From Sphingomonas naasensis (GTDB lineage: Bacteria > Pseudomonadota > Alphaproteobacteria > Sphingomonadales > Sphingomonadaceae), in NCBI RefSeq assembly GCF_004792695.1, contig NZ_SRXU01000009.1, forward strand, positions 62,001 to 126,000: a stretch of DNA of 64,000 nt. The letters run 5' to 3'. Each line of letters opens with the position of its first letter. Position 1 is the first letter of the stretch. Below, in pieces: positions 16,954 through 25,150 of the stretch. Made by a program: the position numbers and the translations under genes. The notes under the pieces are model-generated. The model ran no database searches and was not told where the DNA came from. It saw nothing but the letters and a program-made list of their open reading frames with translations.

Positions 16954-17573
16954 GCGAGGAAGAAGCCCGCGAGTGGGTGCGCAGCCGATTCGGCGTTTCA
17001 CGTGAAACGTTGCTCGATCGCTATGCGGCGCTGCTGCGCGCCGAATCGGAGCATCAGAACCTGATTGCACGCTCGACGCTCGACGAGATCTGGTCGCGGC
17101 ACTTCGTCGATTCAGCGCAGCTGGTGCCGCTGGCCGATGCGGCGGCTCCGGGGGCTTGGCTCGACGTTGGCAGTGGGGCGGGGCTCCCGGGGATCGTCGC
17201 GGCGATTCTGACGGAGCGCCTGATCGTGCTCGCCGAGCCGCGCGCGCGCCGCGTGACGTTCCTCCGGTCTGTGGCGGAAGCGTTGGGACTTGCGGGCCGC
17301 GTCACCGTACATGCCGGCAAGGTCGAGAGCTTCGCGCCGGTAGCCCCTGTCGCGATTGTCTCGGCGCGCGCGGTGGCGGAACTGTCGCAACTGCTCGCGT
17401 CCACGGTTCATTCCACCGATTTGTCCACAATTTGGGTGCTTCCCAAAGGGCGAGACGCCCAATCAGAGGTGGCCGATGCGCGGCGCGCATGGCAGGGTGT
17501 GTTTCACGTGGAACCGAGCCTGACGCAGCTCGACTCCGGAATCGTGGTAGCCCGAGGGGTACGGCGTAAATGA
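16950..17573 (+). CDS. rsmG: 16S rRNA (guanine527-N7)-methyltransferase
   Basis: The 207-residue enzyme starts at a GTG that overlaps the mnmG stop (GTGA). The SAM motif WLDVGSGAGLPGIVAA is near residue 70, with LAEPRARRVTFLR and SARAVAELSQLL following. It methylates G527 of 16S rRNA. Two parS-like palindromes lie inside the gene: one encodes GVSRETLL near the N-terminus, the other FHVEP near the C-terminus. Confidence 0.95.
   Translation: MSEEEAREWVRSRFGVSRETLLDRYAALLRAESEHQNLIARSTLDEIWSRHFVDSAQLVPLADAAAPGAWLDVGSGAGLPGIVAAILTERLIVLAEPRARRVTFLRSVAEALGLAGRVTVHAGKVESFAPVAPVAIVSARAVAELSQLLASTVHSTDLSTIWVLPKGRDAQSEVADARRAWQGVFHVEPSLTQLDSGIVVARGVRRK
16994..17009. promoter_or_regulatory. parS-type site 2 (inside rsmG)
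   Basis: CGTTTCACGTGAAACG is a perfect 16-bp palindrome whose core GTTTCACGTGAAAC equals the canonical parS core. It overlaps codons 15-20 of rsmG (VSRET region). Confidence 0.9.
17500..17515. promoter_or_regulatory. parS-type site 3 (end of rsmG)
   Basis: TGTTTCACGTGGAACC matches the parS consensus TGTTTCACGTGAAACA at 14 of 16 positions. It lies inside the 3' part of rsmG, 55 bases before parA. Confidence 0.75.
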
Positions 17574-18355
17574 TCTGCATCGCGATCGCCAATCAGAAGG
17601 GTGGGGTAGGGAAGACCACCACCGCCATCAATGTCGGGACGGCGCTGGCCGCGACAGGCAAGCGCGTTCTCCTGCTCGATCTCGATCCGCAGGGAAACGC
17701 TTCGACCGGCCTCGGCATCGGCCGCGCGGAACGTGATCAGCACTCGACCTATGACTTGCTCGTCGGCGACGCCCAGCTCGACCATGTCGCGATCTCGACC
17801 AAGGTGCCGCGGCTCGATATCGTTCCCGCGACGCAGGATCTGTCGGGCGCCGAGATCGAGCTGATCGAGTTCGAGGCGCGCACGCACCGGCTCGACGCCG
17901 CGCTCGCCCGCCATGCTGCGGGACGCTGGGATGTTGTGCTGATCGATTGCCCGCCCTCGCTCGGGCTGCTGACGATCAACGCGATGGTTGCCGCGCACGC
18001 CTTGCTCGTCCCGCTCCAGTGCGAGTTCTTCGCGCTCGAGGGGCTCAGCCAGCTGCTCAGCACGATCGATCGCATCCGCAGCCGCTTCAATCCCGGCCTG
18101 TCGATCCTCGGCGTCGCGCTGACGATGTACGACCGGCGCAACCGCTTGACCGATCAGGTCGCCGACGATGTCCGCGCGGTGCTCGGCAAGGTGGTGTTCG
18201 ACACGGTGATCCCGCGCAACGTCCGCCTGTCCGAAGCGCCGAGCCACGGCATGCCCGCGTTGATCTATGATTATCGCTGCGCCGGCTCGGAGGCCTATAT
18301 CGCGCTCGCCCGCGAGGTGATCGAGCGTCTGCCCAAGCTCAGGAAAGCCGCATGA
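17570..18355 (+). CDS. parA: Chromosome partitioning ATPase ParA
   Basis: The 261-residue ATPase has the deviant Walker A KGGVGKTTT (residues 10-18), switch I DLDPQGNASTGLG and Walker B VVLIDCPPSLGLLTINAM. ATP-bound ParA coats the nucleoid and pulls ParB-parS complexes apart during segregation. The start ATG overlaps the rsmG stop and the stop overlaps parB, giving tight coupling. Three parS sites lie directly upstream. Confidence 0.96.
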   Translation: MICIAIANQKGGVGKTTTAINVGTALAATGKRVLLLDLDPQGNASTGLGIGRAERDQHSTYDLLVGDAQLDHVAISTKVPRLDIVPATQDLSGAEIELIEFEARTHRLDAALARHAAGRWDVVLIDCPPSLGLLTINAMVAAHALLVPLQCEFFALEGLSQLLSTIDRIRSRFNPGLSILGVALTMYDRRNRLTDQVADDVRAVLGKVVFDTVIPRNVRLSEAPSHGMPALIYDYRCAGSEAYIALAREVIERLPKLRKAA

Positions 18356-19239
18356 CCGAACCCGCCCCTCGCAAGCACGGCCTTGGCCGCGGCCTCAGCG
18401 CGCTGCTCGGCGACAGCATCACCGAGGCGCCGGTTGCCGGCGGTTCGGAACGGAGCAGCGCCGCGGGGGTGCGGCTGCTGCCGGTCAGCGCGATGGCGCC
18501 GCATCCGGGCCAGCCGCGCCGCCATTTCGACGAGGCGGCGCTCGACGATCTCGCCGAATCGATCGCGACGCGCGGGCTGATCCAGCCGATCGTCGTCCGC
18601 CCGCATGGGCACAGCTATCAGATCGTCGCCGGCGAGCGCCGCTGGCGCGCGGCGCAGCGCGCGCGGCTCCACGAAGTCCCCGTCCTCGTCCGCGAGCTCA
18701 GCGACGCCGAGACGATGGAAATCGCGCTGGTCGAGAATATTCAGCGCGAGGACCTCAACGCGATCGAAGAGGCCGAGGCCTATGCGCGGCTGATCGGCGA
18801 GTTCGGCCACACCCAGGAAGCGTTGGCGCGACTGGTCCACAAGTCGCGCAGCCATGTTGCTAACCTATTGAGATTGTTGGATCTTCCGCAGCCCGTTCGC
18901 CAGATGGTGATCGAAGGCAGCCTCGAGATGGGCCATGCCCGCGCGCTGATCGGCGCGCCCGACGCCGAGCGGCTCGCGCGCGCGGTCGCCGAGAAGGGGC
19001 TTTCGGTCCGCGAGACCGAGAAGCTCGCGCGCGAGGCCAAGCCTGGCGGCCAGCGCAAGGTGGTGGAGGAGGGAGGCCGCAACGCCGATATCGCCGCGCT
19101 CGAGCGCCAGCTCGGCGATGTGCTCGGGCTCAACGTCAAGATCGCCTATGGCGCCAGGGGCGGCACACTGACGCTTGCCTATTCGACGCTCGATCAGCTC
19201 GACATGGTCTGCCAGCGCCTCACCGGCGAGCGGATCTGA
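18352..19239 (+). CDS. parB: Chromosome partitioning protein ParB
   Basis: The 295-residue protein has an N-terminal ParA-interacting stretch (KHGLGRGLSALLGD), the CTP-binding ParB/Srx domain with PGQPRRHFDEAALDDLAESI and GERRWRAAQRARL, the helix-turn-helix YARLIGEFGHTQEALARLVHKSRSHVANLLRLL that reads parS, and a C-terminal dimerisation domain. It spreads from parS and recruits condensins. It overlaps parA by 4 bases. Confidence 0.96.
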   Translation: MTEPAPRKHGLGRGLSALLGDSITEAPVAGGSERSSAAGVRLLPVSAMAPHPGQPRRHFDEAALDDLAESIATRGLIQPIVVRPHGHSYQIVAGERRWRAAQRARLHEVPVLVRELSDAETMEIALVENIQREDLNAIEEAEAYARLIGEFGHTQEALARLVHKSRSHVANLLRLLDLPQPVRQMVIEGSLEMGHARALIGAPDAERLARAVAEKGLSVRETEKLAREAKPGGQRKVVEEGGRNADIAALERQLGDVLGLNVKIAYGARGGTLTLAYSTLDQLDMVCQRLTGERI

Positions 19240-19427
19240 TGGATCGCGCGGCGCTTGCCGAACGGCTCGCCGTCGCGCGCGATCGCTATCCGATCTATCT
19301 CGGGCCGCTGCTCGTGCTGTTGGCGCTGGGGATCAGCGCCTCGGCATGGCTCGGCTGGGTCGCCGGGACGCTGCTCGCGCTGCTGACGCTCAACAAGCTG
19401 CTGCCGCGGCTCGCCGGACGCCGCTAG
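19239..19427 (+). CDS. Small membrane protein, 62 residues
   Basis: The ATG shares the last base of the parB stop (TGATGG), so translation is probably coupled. The protein has one or two hydrophobic segments (about 20-52: IYLGPLLVLLALGISAS and WVAGTLLALLTLNKLL) with a charged N-terminus. I do not recognise a family. Its stop TAG lies in a CTAG (19424-19427) that also supplies the holA stop on the other strand. Confidence 0.6.
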   Translation: MDRAALAERLAVARDRYPIYLGPLLVLLALGISASAWLGWVAGTLLALLTLNKLLPRLAGRR

Positions 19428-20440
19428 CCGCGCGCGCGCGCCGCCACCCGGGCGATCGCGGTGCACTCGGCCTCGGCGAGCACTTCGCCGGCGCTGCCCG
19501 AATGCATCAGCGCGCGCTCGGTGAGGCGCACCCGCTCGATCGCCCGCGCGATCTGCGCGGCGTTCCAGCGGCGCAGCGCGCGCCCCGTGGCGGCCTTTTC
19601 GCGGAAGAAGACGCGATGCTTCTCGAGCACCTCGTCGACCGAGGCGCCCTTGTCCATGTCGCCGCGTAGCTCGGCCAGCGTCATCAGCCGGCGCGATAGC
19701 TGGCGCATCAGCGGCACGCCGACGCCGTCGCCGAGCCCGGCGAGCGCGCTACCAATCTCGGCGACGCGCCCGTCGAGCACCGCGTCGATCGCCTCGAACA
19801 GCTCGGAATCGCCGAGATCGGCGCCGACCGCGTCGAGCGCCTCGCCATCGGCGTCGCGCGGGCGATCGGGGGCGGCGTCGAGATAGAGCGCGAGCTTCTC
19901 GATCTCGCGCGCGAGGATCGCGCGGTCTCCGCCGGTGGCGGCGGCGAGCCGCTGCGGCACGTCGCCGGTGAGGCGCAGGCCGTGCTCGCGCGCCACCGTC
20001 GTTGCCAGTCGGGCCGCGTCGATTCCTTCGGGCACATAGCAGGCAAAGGCGAGCGCGCCCGGCGCGGTGATCGCGGCCTTGACCAGCTTGCCGCTCGCCT
20101 TGAGGCCGGGACCGATCGCGATCACCGGATTACCCGCCCGCTCGGCGCCGAGCAGCAGGGTCATCGCCTCGAGCGCGGCTTCCTCGACACCGGTCAGCCG
20201 GACATAGCGCGCCCCGCCGAACAGCGAGAGCGACGCCGCTTCGTCGGCGAGCCGGCCGGGTTGCTCACGGAGCGCCTTCATGTCGAGATCGACGCGTTCG
20301 GGCTCGGGGCCCAGCGCGCGCGCCAGCCGCTCGGCGAGCTCGGCGGCGCCGGCCTCGTCGGGGCCGTGGAACAGATAGAGCCGAGTCGCGGGATCGGGCT
20401 TGTCGACGGCCGCGCGGATCTGTCCCGCGCTCGCCTTCAT
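19424..20440 (-). CDS. holA: DNA polymerase III delta subunit
   Basis: The 338-residue clamp-loader subunit begins MKASAGQIRAAVDKPDPATRLYLFHGPDEAG, the HolA opening, followed by the degenerate AAA+ core (ERLARALGPEPERVDLDMKAL, LSLFGGARYVRLTGV) and the C-terminal helical collar (AQIARAIERVRLTERALMHSG). Delta opens the beta sliding clamp. It is coupled to lptE upstream by a 4-base overlap. Confidence 0.92.
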   Translation of the reverse strand: MKASAGQIRAAVDKPDPATRLYLFHGPDEAGAAELAERLARALGPEPERVDLDMKALREQPGRLADEAASLSLFGGARYVRLTGVEEAALEAMTLLLGAERAGNPVIAIGPGLKASGKLVKAAITAPGALAFACYVPEGIDAARLATTVAREHGLRLTGDVPQRLAAATGGDRAILAREIEKLALYLDAAPDRPRDADGEALDAVGADLGDSELFEAIDAVLDGRVAEIGSALAGLGDGVGVPLMRQLSRRLMTLAELRGDMDKGASVDEVLEKHRVFFREKAATGRALRRWNAAQIARAIERVRLTERALMHSGSAGEVLAEAECTAIARVAARARG

Positions 20441-20973
20441 TGCGCGCCAGCGGGCGCCGGCGCGGCCCCGGCGGGGGCAGGGGCGCCCGTACCCGGCTGC
20501 GCGAAGCGGGCGACGCGGGCGACGATCTGATCGGCGACGATCCCCGAAAGCCGCTCAAGCGCGCTGCGCTCGGCCGCGATCGTGGCATATTCGGAGCCGA
20601 CCACGTCGATGCCGGCATCGGATCCGGCGGTGGCATCGAGCAGCACCGCGCCGTTGCTCAGATCGACGAGCTGGTAGCGCGCGCGCAAGGTCCGGCGCTC
20701 GCGCGCGACGCTGTCGTCGCTGCGCACGCCGAGCCCGGCGATCTGATCGTCGAGCTGGACCTCGAGCCGATAGCGCGCCGCGGCATCGCTGGTATGGAGC
20801 CGGTCGCGCAGTGCATTGGCGACCAGCCAGCCCGACTGCCCCTCGATCGGCGCGACCTGCACCGCGGCGAGCGTCGACTGGACCGGGCCGGCGCTGCCGC
20901 CGCCATAGAGCGGCCGCAGCCCGCAGCCCGAAAGCACCAGCGCCGCCGCGCCGAGGAGCGCCGCGTATCTCAT
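20437..20973 (-). CDS. lptE: LPS assembly lipoprotein LptE
   Basis: The 178-residue protein has a lipoprotein signal with lipobox LSGC (Cys17) followed by GLRPLYGG, the classic LptE start. The centre carries LRDRLHTSDAAARYRLEVQL. The C-terminus is low-complexity Ala/Pro/Gly. LptE plugs the LptD barrel that inserts lipopolysaccharide (or sphingomonad surface glycolipid) at the outer membrane. The leuS-lptE-holA order is common in alphaproteobacteria. Confidence 0.9.
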   Translation of the reverse strand: MRYAALLGAAALVLSGCGLRPLYGGGSAGPVQSTLAAVQVAPIEGQSGWLVANALRDRLHTSDAAARYRLEVQLDDQIAGLGVRSDDSVARERRTLRARYQLVDLSNGAVLLDATAGSDAGIDVVGSEYATIAAERSALERLSGIVADQIVARVARFAQPGTGAPAPAGAAPAPAGAQ

Positions 20974-23471
20974 GCGACGATGTTCACCAATCGATCGGGC
21001 ACGACGATCACCTTTTTCGGGGCCTTACCTTCGAGCGTCCGAACGATCTTGTCGGCGGCAAGTGCCGCCGCCTCGACTACGTCTTTCGCCGTACCCTTGG
21101 GCATTACCAGCGTATCGCGCAGCTTGCCATTGACCTGCACCGCGATCGTCACTTCGTCGTCGACGAGCAGCGCGGGATCCACGGCGGGCCATTCGGCATC
21201 GGCGATCAGGCCGGCATTGCCCATCGCCGACCAGGCTTCCTCGGCGAGATGCGGCACCATCGGGGCGACGATGCGCACGAGCGTGCGGATCGCGTTGGTC
21301 CGCGAGGCCGAGGGCGGCGCCTTCTCGACCGCGTTGACCAGCTCGTAGAGCCGCGCCACCGATTTGTTGAAGGTCAGCGCCTCGATGTCGCTGGCGACGC
21401 CGGCGATCGTGCGGTGGAGCTTGCGGTCGAGATCCTTGTCCTCGCCCTCGGCATCCGCGAGCCCGTCGAACAGCCGCCACAGCCGCTGGACGAAGCGCCA
21501 CGCGCCTTCGATGCCGTTCTCGCTCCATTCGAGGTCGCGCTCGGGCGGGCTGTCAGACAGCATGAACCAGCGCACCGCGTCGGCGCCGTACTGGTCGACG
21601 ATCGGCTCGGGATCGACGGTGTTCTTCTTCGACTTGGACATCTTCTCGATGCGGCCGACCTCGGCCACGTCGCCCGAGGCGATCTCGATCACCCCGGCGC
21701 TGTCCTTGCGGATCTCCTCGGGGGAGAGCCAGCGCCCATCCTGCGCCTTGTAGGTCTCGTGCGTCACCATGCCTTGGGTGAACAGCCCGGCGAACGGCTC
21801 GGTCACGTCGAGCCTGCCGATATGGCGCAGCGCCCGGGTGAAGAAGCGGGCGTAGAGCAGATGCAGGATCGCATGCTCGACCCCGCCGATATACTGGCCG
21901 ACCGGCAGCCATTGCTCGGCGACCGCCTTGTCGAACGGCCTGTCGCCGGGCTGGCTGGCGAAGCGTATGAAATACCACGAGGAATCGACGAAGGTATCGA
22001 GCGTGTCGGTCTCGCGCCGCGCGGGCGCGTTGCACTTCGGGCAGTCGACATGCTTCCATGTCGGATGCCGATCGAGCGGATTGCCGGGAACGTCGAACGA
22101 CACGTCCTCGGGCAGCACCACCGGCAGCTGGTCGCGCGGCACGCCGACCGGGCCGCAGCTCTCGCAATGGATGATCGGGATCGGCGTGCCCCAGTAGCGC
22201 TGGCGGCTGACGCCCCAGTCGCGCAGCCGCCACACGGTCTGGCCCTTGCCCCAGCCGCCCTGCTCGGCGCGGCTGATCACCGTGCGCTTGGCGTCGGCAA
22301 TGTCCATCCCGTCGAGGAAGTGCGAGTTCACCAGCGTGCCGGGGCCATTATAGGCCTCGCCATCGTGGAATTCGGGGGCGGTCTTGTCGCCTTCGGAGAC
22401 CACGCGGCGGATCGGCAGCGCGTATTTGGTCGCGAACTCGAAGTCGCGCTGGTCGTGCGCGGGCACGCCGAACACCGCGCCGGTGCCATAGTCCATCAGC
22501 ACGAAATTGGCGATGTGGACCGGAAGCTTCCATTCCGGATCAAAGGGATGCGTCGCGCGCAGACCGGTATCGAGGCCCAGCTTCTCCTGCGTCTCGAGCT
22601 CGGCCGCGGTGGTGCCGCCCTGCTTGCAGCGCTCGATGAACGCCGCGACCTCGGGATCGCCCGCCGCGAGCTTCTGCGCGATCGGATGATCGGCGGCGAT
22701 CGCGACGAAGCTCGATCCGAAGATCGTGTCGGGACGGGTGGTGAACACCTCGACCGCGCCGCCGTCGCTGAGCGCGAAGCGGAACTGCAGCCCCTCGGAT
22801 TTGCCGATCCAGTTCTCCTGCATCAGCTTGACCTTGTCGGGCCAATGCTCGAGCCCCTGCACCCCGCTGAGCAGCTCGTCGGCGAACTGGGTGATCTTGA
22901 GGAACCACTGGCTGAGCTTCCTGCGCTCGACCAGCGCGCCCGAGCGCCAGCCGCGGCCGTCGATCACCTGCTCGTTGGCGAGCACGGTCATGTCGACGGG
23001 GTCCCAATTGACCGCGGATTCCTTGCGATAGACGAGGCCATTCTCGAAGAAATCGAGGAAGATCGCCTGCTCGTGGCCGTAATAATCGGGCTCGCAGGTC
23101 GCCAGCTCGCGCGTCCAGTCGAGCGCGAAGCCGAGCCGCTTCAGCTGCGCCTTCATCGTCGCGATATTGGCGCGGGTCCAACTGCCCGGATGGACCTTCT
23201 TCTCCATCGCGGCATTCTCGGCGGGCATGCCGAACGCGTCCCAGCCCATCGGATGGAGCACTTCCATGCCCTTCATCCGGCGGAAGCGCGCGAGCACGTC
23301 GCCCATCGTGTAGTTGCGGACATGGCCCATATGGATGCGCCCCGAGGGATAGGGGAACATCTCGAGGACATAGGTTTTGGGCTTGGGGCTGTCGTCGCGC
23401 GCGGCGAAGGTGCGGCGCTCGTCCCACACCTTCTGCCAATGCGAATCGGACTTCAGCGCATTGAACCGCGA
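20970..23471 (-). CDS. leuS: Leucyl-tRNA synthetase
   Basis: The class I synthetase is 833 residues from the GTG at 23471, chosen because GAAGGA lies 6 bases before it and the protein then starts SRFNALKSDSHWQKVWDE; another GTG at 23507 adds 12 residues. The HIGH-type motif is in YPSGRIHMGHVRNYTMGD, an editing domain follows (TTRPDTIFGSSFVAIAADHP), and KMSKSKKNTVDP is near residue 610. Zinc-type cysteines CESCGP and CPKCNAPA are present. It is the first gene of leuS-lptE-holA. Confidence 0.96.
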   Translation of the reverse strand, partial: SRFNALKSDSHWQKVWDERRTFAARDDSPKPKTYVLEMFPYPSGRIHMGHVRNYTMGDVLARFRRMKGMEVLHPMGWDAFGMPAENAAMEKKVHPGSWTRANIATMKAQLKRLGFALDWTRELATCEPDYYGHEQAIFLDFFENGLVYRKESAVNWDPVDMTVLANEQVIDGRGWRSGALVERRKLSQWFLKITQFADELLSGVQGLEHWPDKVKLMQENWIGKSEGLQFRFALSDGGAVEVFTTRPDTIFGSSFVAIAADHPIAQKLAAGDPEVAAFIERCKQGGTTAAELETQEKLGLDTGLRATHPFDPEWKLPVHIANFVLMDYGTGAVFGVPAHDQRDFEFATKYALPIRRVVSEGDKTAPEFHDGEAYNGPGTLVNSHFLDGMDIADAKRTVISRAEQGGWGKGQTVWRLRDWGVSRQRYWGTPIPIIHCESCGPVGVPRDQLPVVLPEDVSFDVPGNPLDRHPTWKHVDCPKCNAPARRETDTLDTFVDSSWYFIRFASQPGDRPFDKAVAEQWLPVGQYIGGVEHAILHLLYARFFTRALRHIGRLDVTEPFAGLFTQGMVTHETYKAQDGRWLSPEEIRKDSAGVIEIASGDVAEVGRIEKMSKSKKNTVDPEPIVDQYGADAVRWFMLSDSPPERDLEWSENGIEGAWRFVQRLWRLFDGLADAEGEDKDLDRKLHRTIAGVASDIEALTFNKSVARLYELVNAVEKAPPSASRTNAIRTLVRIVAPMVPHLAEEAWSAMGNAGLIADAEWPAVDPALLVDDEVTIAVQVNGKLRDTLVMPKGTAKDVVEAAALAADKIVRTLEGKAPKKVIVVPDRLVNIVA

Positions 23472-23570
23472 CACTGGATTTCCTTCAATTTCTGCAGCCT
23501 TGCGCACTAGGCAGCCGAACGCGGGCGATCAACCCTCGCCGCGGGAAGGCACTTGATCGCAACCGGCAAT

Positions 23571-23641
23571 AAATGGGGACAGTCCCCATTTAATTTCGAA
23601 ATAGGGACTGTCCCTATTTCCTGGGACTGTCCCTATTTCCT
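23571..23641. repeat. Cluster of three short GGGAC/GTCCC palindromes
   Basis: AAATGGGGAC-A-GTCCCCATTT (23571-23591) and AAATAGGGAC-T-GTCCCTATTT (23599-23619) are perfect 10-bp arms around one base. A third, GGGAC-T-GTCCC (23623-23633), belongs to a 19-bp tandem duplication (GGGACTGTCCCTATTTCCT at 23604-23622 and 23623-23641). The cluster lies between DUF3576 and leuS, both on the minus strand, so it could work as a terminator or be a REP-type repeat. Confidence 0.75.
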
Positions 23642-23660
23642 TTTTTCGCGTCGGGCGCCC

Positions 23661-24092
23661 TCAGTCCGCGATCGCGGCGCGGCGCAAGTCGCGGGCGCGC
23701 GTGAGGATGATATCCTCGAGCTTCTGGACCGTCGCGGCCTGGACCGGCGCGGCGACCCACTGGCCGGTGCGGTTGACCTCACGCAGCGCCGCGACGCGGA
23801 GCGCATCGGCGCGCAGATCCTGGTCGAGCACGGTCACCGTCACCTTCATCCGCTCGGTCGGCGTGTTCGGATTGACGTACCAGTCGGTGACGATCACGCC
23901 GCCGTTCGAATCGGTCTGGAGCAGCGGCATGAAGCTCAGCGTGTCGAGGCTGGCGCGCCACAGATAGGAATTCACGCCGATCGTCGTCACCTTCGAGGCG
24001 GCAAGATCGGCTTCGGGACGCTTGTGGCCGCCGCACGCGGTGATCGAGAGAGCAAGCGACCCCAGGATCGCGGTGCGCAACAGGCGGTTCAT
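23661..24092 (-). CDS. DUF3576 lipoprotein
   Basis: The 143-residue protein begins MNRLLRTAILGSLALSITACGG, a lipoprotein signal with the lipid-bearing Cys at position 20. The mature part matches DUF3576: IGVNSYLWRASLDTLSFMPL, GGVIVTDWYVNP and RMKVTVTVLDQDLRADALRV. The family is envelope-associated with unknown function. The start at the signal peptide is preferred over an upstream in-frame Met that gives an implausible leader. Confidence 0.88.
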   Translation of the reverse strand: MNRLLRTAILGSLALSITACGGHKRPEADLAASKVTTIGVNSYLWRASLDTLSFMPLLQTDSNGGVIVTDWYVNPNTPTERMKVTVTVLDQDLRADALRVAALREVNRTGQWVAAPVQAATVQKLEDIILTRARDLRRAAIAD

Positions 24093-24301
24093 CGACACAT
24101 TCCTAAAGGCGAAAAAGGAGATGGCATCTATAGGGGCAAGTGCGGCGGTAGCAAGGCGGCAGCCGCGATGCGACGAAGCGACGAGTCGCGGGCTTGCTGC
24201 CGAATCTGTGGGCATAGGGCAACACTGGCGCGAAATTTGAGCAGATGGTGGAACCAAGCTTCCGAATCATGGTACGCACCTCCATATAAAAGGGGATGAA
24301 A

Positions 24302-25021
24302 ATGCGTTTGGGCCGTTGGACGACGATGCTGGGAGTGGGGGCGATCTGCGCCACCGCTGCTTTCGTCGCGCCCGCGCTCCAGGCGCAGGAAGGCAACCGG
24401 ACCGAGCGTTCCTATGCCAAGCGGCTGGGATCGCTGCCGCGCAGCGGCGTCGGCACGTTCACGCCCGCCGCCGCCGACCCCAAGCTCGCCGCCATTCTCG
24501 CGCGCAGCGGGCTGCCCGATTCGGGCTTCCGCTTCACCCCGTCCGAGTCGCGCCGCCGCGGCGTCACCGTCGCTGTGCGGGCACGCTCGACTCGCGGCAC
24601 GGCAGTCGCGCGCAACGACGTGGCCGCCGCCGCGCCGGTCAGCCTCGCGCCGATCGCCTATAATCTCGGCGTGTCGGTCGGCTGGAAGCGGTTCGCCGTC
24701 GCCGGCGACGTGACCCGCGTCGAGCTTCCCACCCAGCCCGGCAGCACCGAGCGCGCCACTGCCGGCGTCAGCTATTCGGGCAGCCGCGTCACCGGCCGGG
24801 TCCAGGCCGAGGCCGAGCGTCCGCTCGCCAACACGCCGGTGCTGATCGGCGACAAGCCGAGCTATTCGATCGACGTCGGCGGCAGCTACTCGCTGACCCG
24901 CAACCTCGATGTCACCGCGGGCGTGCGCTACAAGAGCGAGCAGGATCGCCTGCCCAAGATGACCAACGACAACCGCCGCGACAGCCAGGCGGTCTATGTC
25001 GGGACCGCCTTCCGCTTCTGA
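24302..25021 (+). CDS. Exported, barrel-like protein of unknown function
   Basis: The protein is 239 residues from the second ATG, which is 6 bases after AAAGGGG; the ATG at 24296 would place that Shine-Dalgarno too close. A signal peptide (RLGRWTTMLGVGAICATAAF, cleaved near LQAQ) is followed by an unstructured part. The C-terminal half has alternating amphipathic strands (YNLGVSVGWKRFAVAGDV, YSIDVGGSYSLTRNLDVTAGVRY) and ends in Phe (TAFRF), the outer-membrane barrel signature. I cannot assign a family. It is divergent from the DUF3576 gene across a 209-base gap. Confidence 0.65.
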   Translation: MRLGRWTTMLGVGAICATAAFVAPALQAQEGNRTERSYAKRLGSLPRSGVGTFTPAAADPKLAAILARSGLPDSGFRFTPSESRRRGVTVAVRARSTRGTAVARNDVAAAAPVSLAPIAYNLGVSVGWKRFAVAGDVTRVELPTQPGSTERATAGVSYSGSRVTGRVQAEAERPLANTPVLIGDKPSYSIDVGGSYSLTRNLDVTAGVRYKSEQDRLPKMTNDNRRDSQAVYVGTAFRF

Positions 25022-25076
25022 CGGAAGTTGCCGATCCGGTAGGGATTGGGATCTCGAAACCCTGGTAGGGAATAAC

Positions 25077-25150
25077 GCTCCTGCGAAAGCGGGAGTCTGG
25101 GGTTATTGGCCGAATCGCCCGCGGCTCTGGGCTCCCGCTTTTGCGGGCGC
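25077..25150. repeat. Inverted pair of REP-like palindromes
   Basis: CGCTCCTGCGAAAGCGGGAG (from 25077) and its inverted relative CTCCCGCTTTTGCGGGCGC (to 25150) flank a spacer, each able to form a small hairpin. A related pair lies at 56796-56874. The right half encodes the last residues of the ThiE-like protein on the minus strand. Confidence 0.65.

Noticed and set aside
20400..23510. 1036-residue plus-strand frame opposite leuS and lptE
   Set aside because: Antisense shadow without domain resemblance; LeuS motifs HMGH and KMSKS lie on the other strand.
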